From: CAZMXP01 sp964570285
Lineage (GTDB): Bacteria; Planctomycetota; PLA2
DNA length: 64,000 nt
Reading direction: 5' to 3'
Assembly: GCA_964570285.1 (NCBI GenBank)
Contig: CAZMXP010000006.1
Coordinates: 43,414-107,413, forward strand
Positions 30,939 to 38,598 of the stretch are shown here, piece by piece. Within the stretch, counting starts at the first letter, position 1, and each line of letters begins with the position of its first letter. The position numbers were made by a program, and so were the translations under genes. The notes beneath the pieces were generated by a model. The model worked only from the letters and a program-made list of their open reading frames with translations. It did no database searches and was not told where the DNA came from.

Positions 30939-31447
30939 GCCACTGACCCGCAGACTGCGCGCTCCCTGTGCAGATTCTGGGGCTGCCCTCGTGCGGCGCC
31001 CGGTACCGAGCCAAGGTGGCCGCTTCGCAGCCATCCTGTGCGGCGGGGGAGGGACGCACACAGCCCTCCGCCCCGCGCGCGTCACCCGGATCCCGCAGCT
31101 CCTCACCAGGCGCAGCGCGGCCTTCGGCCGTCGCTGATTTGGTTGCGGCGTCAAGCCGTGCGGCGATAGCGGTCGTGAGGGCCGTGACGGTGAGGCACGC
31201 TCAACACGCGGCCATTGCCGCTCTCCACTCGCCGAGGCTCCGGCGCATTCCGCCCGAGCGACGGACGGCATCGAGCCGGCGCCGGGGAACATGCGCCGCC
31301 TCCATCGCCATGGCGCCCATCCAATGCGGTCCGCGGCGCGCGTCGGCGCCTCGCGGAAGAGCCGTGTCATCGTGACTTCGTGGATCTCAAAATGGCGCCC
31401 CGGTGTCCGCGGGCGGTGCCGCCCGCCGGACAACTGTCCCCCCGTCG

Positions 31448-31453
31448 TAGACT
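31448..31453 (+). promoter_or_regulatory. -10-like TAGACT before truD
   Basis: TAGACT ends exactly 6 bases before the GTG start of truD. The same hexamer at the same distance precedes parA at 37741. Confidence 0.5.
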
Positions 31454-31459
31454 CCGCGG

Positions 31460-32689
31460 GTGGCCCTCGCGCTCCTGACCCCGACGATGCCGGGCACCGG
31501 CGGCGAACTCAAGCGTTCGCCGGAGGATTTCCGCGTCGACGAGGTGCCGCTCTACCTGCCGTGCGGCGAGGGGGAGCACCTCTACCTGCGCGTCTGGAAG
31601 CGCGGCATCGCCACCTTCGAGGCGGTGCGGCGCATCGCCTCGGCGCTGCGCGTCGACGAGCGGTCGGTCAGCTATGCGGGGCTCAAGGACGCCCGCGCGA
31701 TCACGACGCAGTGGATCTGCGTGCCGGGGGCCGCGGAAGAGCGCGCGAAGGACCTCGCGGTGCCGGGGCTCTCGGTCCTCGAGTCGAGGCGCCACACCAA
31801 CAAGTTGCGCCTCGGCCACCTGCGGGGCAACCGCTTCTCCCTCGTCGTGCGCGAGGCGCCCCCGGGCGCGCTGGAACGCGCGGGGCCGATCGTCGATCTG
31901 CTCGTGCGCCGGGGGGCCCCCAACTACTTCGGCGAGCAGCGGTTCGGCACGCGCGGGCAGGGCCACCTCTGCGGCGAGGCGATCGTGCGGCGCGACTACG
32001 AGGCCTTCGTGCACCACCTCGTCGGCGGGCCGCCGGGGCGCGAGCGCGACCCGCGCCTCTCCGAGGCGCGCGAACACTTCAACGCCGGACGCGTGCAGGA
32101 GGCCTACGACGCGATGCCGATGAAGCACCGGGCCGAGAAGAAGTGCCTGCACGCGCTGCTGCGGTTCGGCGACCCCGAGCGCGCCTACTTCGCGATCGGG
32201 AAGCGCATGCGCCAGATGTACCTCTCCTCGTTCCAGTCCGACCTGTTCAACCGAGTGCTCGACCGACGCATCGGCGACCTCGACCGCCTGCAAGCGGGCG
32301 ACTGGGCCTACCTGCACCGCAACGGGGCGCTCTTCCGGGTCGAGAGCCCGGACGCCGAGGCGCCCCGCTGCACCGCGTTCGAGATCTCGCCGAGCGGACC
32401 CATCCTCGGCACGGCGACCCCGGCGGCCGAGGGCGATCCCGGCCTCATCGAGCGGCAGGTGCTGCGCGAAGCCAATCTGGACGGGATCGACCTCGACGTC
32501 GGCGGCGGACTGCGCATGAACGGCGAGCGCCGGCCGCTGCGCATGCCGCTGCGGGAGGTGGCGCTCGCCCCGGTGGACGAGACGAGCTACCGCATCGAGT
32601 TCCACCTGCCGTCCGGCTGCTTCGCGACGAGCGTGATGCGGGAGGTGATCAAGGGGTTTTGCGGGGCTGAAGCCCCGCAAAACCCATAA
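31460..32689 (+). CDS. truD: tRNA pseudouridine synthase D
   Basis: A 409-residue TruD-family pseudouridine synthase, which modifies U13 of tRNA-Glu in E. coli. The active-site block AGLKDARAITTQ carries the catalytic Asp77. Other family marks are LRLGHLRGNRF, the NYFGEQRFG motif and the C-terminal GCFATSVMREVIKGF. The GTG start is supported by a TAGACT hexamer 6 bases upstream and by a family-like N-terminus. The last 13 codons run through a perfect hairpin and overlap the end of the convergent HtpX-like gene by 41 bases. Confidence 0.95.
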   Translation: MALALLTPTMPGTGGELKRSPEDFRVDEVPLYLPCGEGEHLYLRVWKRGIATFEAVRRIASALRVDERSVSYAGLKDARAITTQWICVPGAAEERAKDLAVPGLSVLESRRHTNKLRLGHLRGNRFSLVVREAPPGALERAGPIVDLLVRRGAPNYFGEQRFGTRGQGHLCGEAIVRRDYEAFVHHLVGGPPGRERDPRLSEAREHFNAGRVQEAYDAMPMKHRAEKKCLHALLRFGDPERAYFAIGKRMRQMYLSSFQSDLFNRVLDRRIGDLDRLQAGDWAYLHRNGALFRVESPDAEAPRCTAFEISPSGPILGTATPAAEGDPGLIERQVLREANLDGIDLDVGGGLRMNGERRPLRMPLREVALAPVDETSYRIEFHLPSGCFATSVMREVIKGFCGAEAPQNP

Positions 32690-33980
32690 GCGCGAGGTCG
32701 CGGGAGGGGTCGGCACCTGCGCCGATGCGTTCCAGGCGGGCGATGCGCTCCTGCAGCGGCGGGTGGGTCGAGAAGAGGGCGAAGAGCGCCCGGGCGAAGG
32801 CGGGCCAGCCGGCACCGTCGCGCCGGCGCGCGGCGCCCACCGACGCGATCGCGAGCGGGCTCAGGCAGCGCGGGAACGAGGTCGGGCGCGCGGAGTCCGC
32901 ATGCAGCTTCCGCAGCGCGGACGCCAGCCCGTCGGGATAGCGCGTCAGTTCGACCGCCGTCGCGTCGGCGAGGAACTCCTGGTTGCGGGAGACCGCGAGC
33001 CGCAGCATCCAGAAGAGGAACGGGAAGAGACAGCCGACGAGCAGGATCGCGGGCCCGACGATGAGGCCGGCCGGCGAGAGCGCCAGCAGCGCCGAGAGCC
33101 TGCGCGGCTTCTGTCGCTCCCGTTCCGGGTCGCCCGCCAGCTTCCAGAGCTCCCACGCCGCCAGCGCGACCGCGAGCCACGGCAGGTAGCGCACGACGAG
33201 GACGAAGAGGGCGAAGAGCCCGAGCGAGACCGCGAGCGCGAGGGCCAGGCAGAGGACGGTCGCGACGGGGATGCCGGCGATCAGGGCCACCGCCATCCAG
33301 GGAGACACCCTCCGCCTCGGGCGCGGATGCGGTTCCGGCTGCGCCACAGGCTCCGCCGATCGCGCCACGCGCGAGAGGGCCCAGATCGCCGCCAGCGGCC
33401 CGAGCGCGAAGCTCGCGGTCATGCCGAAGACGCGCGACAGGCCGAAGAGCGCCGTCATCAGCAGCGTGTCGCCGTTGCGGATGTGCGCGGTCTCGTGCGC
33501 CAGGACCCCTTGCAGTTCGTCCCGGTCGAGGTGCTCAAGCAGGCCCCGCGTCACGACGATCGCGCTCCGGTCGCGGGCACCGCACGCGAACGCATTCAGG
33601 GAGGGATCCTCCATCACGTAGAGCCTCGGCGCCTTGAGGCCCGCGGCGATCGCCATCTCGGCCGCCGTGTTCGCGAGGCGCCTCTCGTGGAGCGGCCTCG
33701 CGCCGACAAGCGCGAGGACGAGCAGGTCGCCGCGCGCCCGCATGCGCATGTACTGCACCCAGACGAGGAGCATCAGGGCGGCGGCGACGTGGTTGGGGTA
33801 GTCGCGCCACCAGACCGGGGGCGTGACGGCCTCCCCGAGGTCGTAGTGCAGTTCCGGTTCGACGGTGAAGAGCAGCGCCTTGCCGACGAGGCGCCCCGCG
33901 ACCGCCGCCATCAGGAGCGCGACGACCAGGAAGCCCCGCAGGCGCAGCCGGCTCCGGAGGGCCTCGCGGCGGAATCCCAC
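32649..33980 (-). CDS. M48 family membrane metallopeptidase, HtpX-like
   Basis: A 443-residue membrane protease. The zinc site is His162-Glu-Thr-Ala-His166 (AHETAHIRNGD), and Glu335 in SRNQEFLADATAV is the third ligand. THPPLQERIARLERI near the end is the usual family closing motif. Hydrophobic segments flank the catalytic domain (about 16-40, 62-80, 170-205, 226-275 and 300-330), so the active site faces the cytoplasm, as in HtpX, which degrades misfolded membrane proteins. The last residues (LMGFAGLQPRKTP) are encoded by the shared hairpin and look added on. Confidence 0.92.
   Translation of the reverse strand: MGFRREALRSRLRLRGFLVVALLMAAVAGRLVGKALLFTVEPELHYDLGEAVTPPVWWRDYPNHVAAALMLLVWVQYMRMRARGDLLVLALVGARPLHERRLANTAAEMAIAAGLKAPRLYVMEDPSLNAFACGARDRSAIVVTRGLLEHLDRDELQGVLAHETAHIRNGDTLLMTALFGLSRVFGMTASFALGPLAAIWALSRVARSAEPVAQPEPHPRPRRRVSPWMAVALIAGIPVATVLCLALALAVSLGLFALFVLVVRYLPWLAVALAAWELWKLAGDPERERQKPRRLSALLALSPAGLIVGPAILLVGCLFPFLFWMLRLAVSRNQEFLADATAVELTRYPDGLASALRKLHADSARPTSFPRCLSPLAIASVGAARRRDGAGWPAFARALFALFSTHPPLQERIARLERIGAGADPSRDLALMGFAGLQPRKTP
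32654..32685. terminator. Bidirectional hairpin inside overlapping gene ends
   Basis: A perfect 15-bp stem (GGGTTTTGCGGGGCT with its complement, 2-base spacer) sits where truD and the convergent protease gene overlap. Read from either strand it has a GC-rich core with an A/T-rich base of four pairs, so it could stop transcription both ways. Both genes code through it. Confidence 0.6.
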
Positions 33981-34038
33981 GTTCCGCCCATCGGTATTCG
34001 CGGCGTCCCCCTTGATCGTCCTCCCCCGCCGCTTGGGT

Positions 34039-34044
34039 TACGCT
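34039..34044 (+). promoter_or_regulatory. -10-like TACGCT before hydrolase-fold gene
   Basis: TACGCT ends exactly 6 bases before the GTG at 34051. Confidence 0.4.
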
Positions 34045-34050
34045 ACAGGG

Positions 34051-34830
34051 GTGAACCGCCTCGCCCTCCTGCTCGCCCTCGCCGTCGTGACGCCGCTCTC
34101 GGCGGGAGAGGGCAAGGCGGGCCACATGCGGGGGGAGTTGCCCGGACCCAAGAAGAAGGACCCGGCGCTCGTCTACGCCTGCTATGCGCCGCGCGCCTAC
34201 GACCCGGCCAAGCCCGCGCCGCTGTTTGTCGCGATCCACGGCGGGCGCGGCACCGCCGACCAGATCGCGAAGTTCCTGACGCCGTTCGCCGAGGCGACCG
34301 GCGCCGTGCTCGCCTGCCCGCAGGGGTTCGAGGAGATCCTCGGCGCCGACGGCTTCTGGTGGCAGGGCAACAAGCAGGAGATGGCCGCGGTCGAGCGGCT
34401 CATCGCGCACGCGCAGGCGACCTACTCGATCGACCCCGCCCGCATCTCGCTCTTCGGCCTCGCCGACGGCGGCGAACTCGCGGCGCGCTTCGCCTTCTCG
34501 GCCGACCGGAAGCTCAACGGCCTGCTGCTGCTGAACATCCTGTGGGACCCAAGGCAGAAGGTGCAGGCGCCCAAGAGCCTCAAGGTGGCCGTCTTCGCGT
34601 GCGAGGAGGCGCAGGAGAAGGTCGAGAAGCTGAAGGACCACGCGGAACGCGCCGCCGCCGACATCGAGAAGGCGGGCCTCCCCGTCGTGCTTCGCCTCCA
34701 CCCCGGCCGCAGCCGCTCCTTCTTCCACCGCTGGGAGACCGACTTCGCGCACGCGCACGAGTGGTTCTGCGGCACGCGCGACTGGAAGAAGGAGCTGGCC
34801 GACGCGGCCCCCCCCGCCCCCCCCAAATGA
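34051..34830 (+). CDS. Exported alpha/beta hydrolase-fold protein lacking the catalytic serine
   Basis: A 259-residue protein with a signal peptide (VNRLALLLALAVVTPLSAG). The fold resembles PHB-depolymerase or feruloyl-esterase proteins: PAPLFVAIHGGRGTADQ is the oxyanion-hole strand and loop, VLACPQGFEEILGADGFWWQG follows, and SIDPARISLFGLADGGELA contains the nucleophile elbow. There the usual G-x-S-x-G reads G-L-A138-D-G-G, so serine is replaced by alanine and classical esterase activity is not expected. A late His (about residue 222) remains. It sits 25 bases upstream of the toroid protein gene and is probably cotranscribed; a binding role is possible. Confidence 0.75.
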   Translation: MNRLALLLALAVVTPLSAGEGKAGHMRGELPGPKKKDPALVYACYAPRAYDPAKPAPLFVAIHGGRGTADQIAKFLTPFAEATGAVLACPQGFEEILGADGFWWQGNKQEMAAVERLIAHAQATYSIDPARISLFGLADGGELAARFAFSADRKLNGLLLLNILWDPRQKVQAPKSLKVAVFACEEAQEKVEKLKDHAERAAADIEKAGLPVVLRLHPGRSRSFFHRWETDFAHAHEWFCGTRDWKKELADAAPPAPPK

Positions 34831-34855
34831 GTCCAGCCCCGACGGGTCCACATCC

Positions 34856-37432
34856 ATGCGACGACTCCTGCTCCTGATGCTGACGCTCCTGCCCGCTTGG
34901 GCGCAGGAGGCCTCGCCCGCACCGCCGCCGCCGACCGAGAAGCAGGTCGCCGCGGCCCAGGAGGAGCTCCGGGGGAGCGACGCCGAGCGCCTGCTGCCGC
35001 GGCTGGAGGCGCTCGATGTCGCGGAGCGGTCGAAGGACCCTTCGTTCGTGCCGCTGCTCTTCGACAGCGCCGTCACGACGCAGCAGCCCGACTTCGCCGT
35101 GCGCGCGGGGGAGGTCGCGAACGCGATCGACGCGGAGGCGGCGGCGACGGCCTACGTGCAGAGCAAGCGGAAGCTGCGCAAGTACTCGCTCGCGAACGCG
35201 GCGCGGTTCCTCGGGGAGGTCAAGCACGCGGCGTCGGGGCGCGCGCTCGTGGAACTGTCGAAGAGCGGCGAGGCGGAGACCCGCGTCGAGGCGCTCTACG
35301 GGCTCGTGAAGCAGGCCGACCCGGCCAACTACGGGCCCATCCTCTCCGCCTTCCGCGCGACCGAGAAGGATGTCAAGGTGCCCGCGGCGATCTGCTGCGG
35401 CCTCGCGCGCATCGCCGACGCGACCGACCTGCTCGTGAAGGGGCTCGAGGACGACGAGCAGGACCTCGCCTACTTCTGCGCATGGGCGCTGGGCCAGCTG
35501 AAGAACCCGGCGCTGCTCGCCACGGTGATCTCCACGACGAAGGGGAGGATGTCGGGCGAGGTCGGCGTCGCGAAGGCGAAGGCGATCATGGAGTGCGCCT
35601 TCGATCCGCAGAGCCACATCCCGCTGCTTCTCGATCTCATCGGGTCGAGCGACGAGTCCCTCGCCGCCGCCGCCGCGGTGGGCCTCGGCCGCCTCGGCGC
35701 GGGCAACGCCGCCGTCGCCGATGCGCTGCTGAACCTGATGCTGAAGGCGCGGTCGGCGGCGATCGCCGCGCTCGCGGCCGACTCCTTCGGCCGCGTCGGC
35801 ACCCCCGAGCACGGCGAGAAGCTGCTCGGCCGCTACGAGAACAACCCCGGCAACATCCCCCCCTACGCGATCCGCGTGCTCGGCCTCGTGCGCTGCGCGA
35901 AGGCCGCGAGCCTGCTCCAGCACCTCGCCTACACGCAGAAGGAGCCCGTGATGCGCAAGCGGGCCGCGATCGCGTTCTGGGAGTGCGCCGACGATGCGGC
36001 GCGGCAGGCGTTCCAGGAGAAGCTCGAGTCGGCGGCGACGCCGAAGCAGGTCGCCGCGGGCTGCCTGCTGCTCGGTTTCGACCGGAGCGACGCCGGGTTC
36101 CAGTTCGCGCTGAAGATGCTGCGCAAGCACTTCGGCAAGCGCACCCTCGAACCGGTGCGCGACGCGCTCGAGCGGATGACCGGCCACCGCTTCGCGCCGG
36201 TCGGGGCCATCTGGATGGAGTGGTACGGCAAGAACGCCGACTTCTTCGCGAGAAAGCCGCAGTTCCTGAACCGCGACGAGTGGCGCAGGAAGCTGCTCGC
36301 GAGCAAGGAGGAGATGGGCATCTCCCGCCTCACCGAGGAGGCGGTGGAACGCGGCCTCGGCTGGCTCGCGCGCCACCAGAGCCCCGACGGCCGCTGGAGC
36401 GGCGACCGGTTCATCGACCGATGCTCGCTCTACTACAACAAGGCGTGCCAGATCGGGGCCCGGCTGGGGGACTGGGACGTCGGCATGACGGGCATCTCGC
36501 TGCTCGCGTTCTTCGGCGCGGGCTACCGCCCCGACCAGGGCCGCTACAAGGACACGATCCTGAGGGCGCAGGTCTATTGCGCCGCACGCCAGTGGGCGGA
36601 CGGCGATTTCGGGGGGCAGGGGGACCTGATCGGCGGGTACAGCCGTCCCATCGCGACGATCGCGCTCGCCGAGGCGTACGGCACGACGCAGGATCCCGAG
36701 TACCTCGAGCGCACGCGCCTCTCGGTGGAGCAGATCATCCGGATCCAGTACCCGGACGCCGGGTGGCGCTACCGCCTCGGCGGCCAGTTCCCGGGCGACA
36801 CGTCGGTGACCGGCTGGAACGCGTGGGCGATCGCCACCGCACGCAAGTTCGGCGTCCCGATCGATCCCAACGGCCTCGAGGGCGCGCTCGCGCTCTTCCA
36901 GATGTTCTCGTCGCCGGTGACCCAGGACGAGGAGTACTACAACACCGACCCGGGCTATTTCTTCGAGGTGGGGCGCGGACAGACCTACGACCACTTCACC
37001 GGGTACAACGCGCGGGATGCCACCCGGCCCCCGATGACGGCGCTCGGCCTCATGTGCTACATCCTGATGGACCGCCGGCGGTCGCACCCCTTCTGCATCG
37101 GGGCCGCGAACACGCTGCTCAGGTGCATCCCCGAGTACGACGAGCGCGCCAACAAGATCAAGCCGGTCGCGGGCGCCGAGTACCCGATCTACTACTGGTA
37201 CTACGGCTCGCTCGCGATGTACCAGATGGGCGGCTCCTTCTGGCGCAAGTGGAGCCGGCCGCTGCTGACCGAGGGCATCCCCAACACGCAGGTGAAGGGC
37301 GACGTCTGCGAGCGCGGCTCCTGGGGCTGCGACAACCTGGACTCGATCGGCGGCCGCGTCTACACGACCGCGATGGGCGTCCTGACGCTGGAGACCTTCT
37401 ACCGCTACCTGCCGGTGCTCCAGGGGCACTAG
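34856..37432 (+). CDS. Exported HEAT-repeat and prenyltransferase/squalene-cyclase-type toroid protein
   Basis: An 858-residue protein with a signal peptide (MRRLLLLMLTLLPAWAQ). The first half (about 30-440) is a HEAT-like solenoid (AAAAAVGLGRLGAGNAAVADALL, IRVLGLVRCAKAASLLQHLA). From about 500 it has toroid repeats of the prenyltransferase/squalene oxidase type (VERGLGWLARHQSPDGRWSG, VTGWNAWAIATARKFGVPID, TTAMGVLTLETFYRYLP). Known cyclases have DxDD or QW motifs with acidic centres; these are not clear, so it is probably not a terpene cyclase. This exported architecture is common in planctomycetes, with no known function. The TAG stop is the first three bases of a family 2 element. Confidence 0.82.
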   Translation: MRRLLLLMLTLLPAWAQEASPAPPPPTEKQVAAAQEELRGSDAERLLPRLEALDVAERSKDPSFVPLLFDSAVTTQQPDFAVRAGEVANAIDAEAAATAYVQSKRKLRKYSLANAARFLGEVKHAASGRALVELSKSGEAETRVEALYGLVKQADPANYGPILSAFRATEKDVKVPAAICCGLARIADATDLLVKGLEDDEQDLAYFCAWALGQLKNPALLATVISTTKGRMSGEVGVAKAKAIMECAFDPQSHIPLLLDLIGSSDESLAAAAAVGLGRLGAGNAAVADALLNLMLKARSAAIAALAADSFGRVGTPEHGEKLLGRYENNPGNIPPYAIRVLGLVRCAKAASLLQHLAYTQKEPVMRKRAAIAFWECADDAARQAFQEKLESAATPKQVAAGCLLLGFDRSDAGFQFALKMLRKHFGKRTLEPVRDALERMTGHRFAPVGAIWMEWYGKNADFFARKPQFLNRDEWRRKLLASKEEMGISRLTEEAVERGLGWLARHQSPDGRWSGDRFIDRCSLYYNKACQIGARLGDWDVGMTGISLLAFFGAGYRPDQGRYKDTILRAQVYCAARQWADGDFGGQGDLIGGYSRPIATIALAEAYGTTQDPEYLERTRLSVEQIIRIQYPDAGWRYRLGGQFPGDTSVTGWNAWAIATARKFGVPIDPNGLEGALALFQMFSSPVTQDEEYYNTDPGYFFEVGRGQTYDHFTGYNARDATRPPMTALGLMCYILMDRRRSHPFCIGAANTLLRCIPEYDERANKIKPVAGAEYPIYYWYYGSLAMYQMGGSFWRKWSRPLLTEGIPNTQVKGDVCERGSWGCDNLDSIGGRVYTTAMGVLTLETFYRYLPVLQGH

Positions 37433-37719
37433 CCCGCATTCTTCACCAGCCCGCCGGTTCTGGGCGGTCCGGACCGCCAATCTCTGCGTCGCTCGTCGTC
37501 GCTGGCTCGCTTTGGAGCCAGCCGTGCCTCGCCGAAGCTCCGCAGGAGCTTCGGCGTGCCTTCGGCACCGGCACGGAATCTCCTCGCTCCTTGATCTTGT
37601 CGGTCCGTCCTCGCCCAGAAACCACTGTCGATCTGCGAAAGCAAGTCCCCACCCGAACGCGCATCCTTGGACCACGCCTCTGCCGCCTGCGCCGTCGCGA
37701 TGGTGAAGAATGCGGGCTA
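37430..37719. repeat. Family 2 inverted-repeat element, long copy
   Basis: 290 bases bounded by perfect 19-base inverted ends (TAGCCCGCATTCTTCACCA at 37430-37448 and its complement at 37701-37719). The opening TAG is the stop of the preceding gene. It shares its outer parts with the copy at 54231 but has about 137 extra bases (37479-37615), flanked by short CGCC repeats and holding a secondary hairpin (37549-37563 area, CCGAAGCTCC/GGAGCTTCGG). No coding capacity. It fills nearly the whole gap before parA. Confidence 0.88.
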
Positions 37720-37740
37720 GGGTCTGCCCCCCGCCCGCGC

Positions 37741-37746
37741 TAGACT
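37741..37746 (+). promoter_or_regulatory. -10-like TAGACT before parA-like gene
   Basis: TAGACT ends exactly 6 bases before the GTG at 37753. Confidence 0.5.
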
Positions 37747-37752
37747 ATCGCG

Positions 37753-38598
37753 GTGCGGGTGATCGCGGTCTTCAACCACAAGGGCGGCGTCGGCAAGACG
37801 ACCACCGTCGCCAACCTCGGCGCCGCGCTCGCCCGCAAGGGCCGCACGGTGCTTCTGGTGGACGTGGACCCGCAGGCCTGCCTGACGGTCCACTTCGGCA
37901 TCGACCCCGGGGCCGGCGGCGCGACGCTCTACGAGGTGCTGGCCAAGGAGGCGCCGCTCGCGTCGGCGGCGCGGGAGTGCGGGGAGGAGCGCCTGCGGCT
38001 CGTGCCGAGCCACCTCGACATGGCGGGCGCCGAACTCGAACTGGCGACGACGATGGGGCGCGAGCGCCTGCTCAAGGACGCCCTCGAGCGCTACCTGCGC
38101 GCGAACGCGCACACCGACTACGTCTTCCTCGACTGCCCGCCGAGCCTCGGGCTGCTGACGGTCAACGCGCTCACGGCGAGCGACGAGGTCTTCGTGCCGC
38201 TGCAGACCGAGTACCTCGCGCTGCGCGGCGTCGGCAAACTCGTCGAGGTGGTCCAGAAGGTGCGCAAGAGGCTCAACCCCCACCTGCGCATCACCGGCAT
38301 CCTCCCGACCCTGAGCCGCACCGGCACGCTGCTCGCGCGCGAAGTGCAGGAGGAGATCAGCAAGCATTTCGGCCCGAAGGTCTTCCGGACACGGATCCGC
38401 AACAACGTCCGCCTCGCCGAGGCGCCGAGCCACGGCAAGAGCATCTTCGGCTACGCGCCCTCCTCCGCCGGCGCGGAGGACTATCTCGCGCTGGCCGACG
38501 AGGTCGAGTCCATGCGGGTGGTCCAGCGCATCATCGCGCCCGCGGCACCCGAGGTCGACGTCGGCGAGATCCTCGCGCGCCTCCAGCCGCCCGCGTGA
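37753..38598 (+). CDS. ParA/Soj-family partition ATPase
   Basis: A 281-residue deviant-Walker ATPase. KGGVGKTTTVANLGAALA gives the signature lysine (Lys10) and the P-loop lysine (Lys15). VDVDPQACLTVHFGI, FLDCPPSLGLLTVNAL and the RTRIRNNVRLAEAPSHGKSI segment are all ParA/Soj hallmarks. Chromosomal homologues separate replication origins together with ParB and parS, but no parB gene follows here. Instead an alpha/beta hydrolase gene overlaps its stop (GTGA). It may be an orphan ParA that places some other cargo. Confidence 0.92.
   Translation: MRVIAVFNHKGGVGKTTTVANLGAALARKGRTVLLVDVDPQACLTVHFGIDPGAGGATLYEVLAKEAPLASAARECGEERLRLVPSHLDMAGAELELATTMGRERLLKDALERYLRANAHTDYVFLDCPPSLGLLTVNALTASDEVFVPLQTEYLALRGVGKLVEVVQKVRKRLNPHLRITGILPTLSRTGTLLAREVQEEISKHFGPKVFRTRIRNNVRLAEAPSHGKSIFGYAPSSAGAEDYLALADEVESMRVVQRIIAPAAPEVDVGEILARLQPPA

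Larger units (their letters stand above)
30635..31459. other. 825-base region with at most one small gene
   Basis: Codon-position GC bias is weak across most of this stretch and all long open frames look like chance products of high GC. Apart from the small frame at 30750-30938 and the -10-like hexamer before truD at 31448, I see no gene, RNA or repeat. It could be a decayed gene or a regulatory island. Confidence 0.5.

Noticed and set aside
31140..31433. A possible minus-strand gene upstream of truD.
   Set aside because: Arg/Pro/Ala-rich composition with no stable codon bias or motif; it looks like non-coding high-GC sequence.
34856..37432. Squalene-hopene or other terpene cyclase activity for the toroid protein.
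   Set aside because: The fold repeats are similar, but no DxDD motif is seen, the protein is exported, and a HEAT solenoid precedes the domain.
37430..37752. A possible tRNA or small RNA gene in the gap before the parA-like gene.
   Set aside because: The gap is explained by the family 2 inverted-repeat element, and no tRNA T-loop or anticodon-arm pattern was found.
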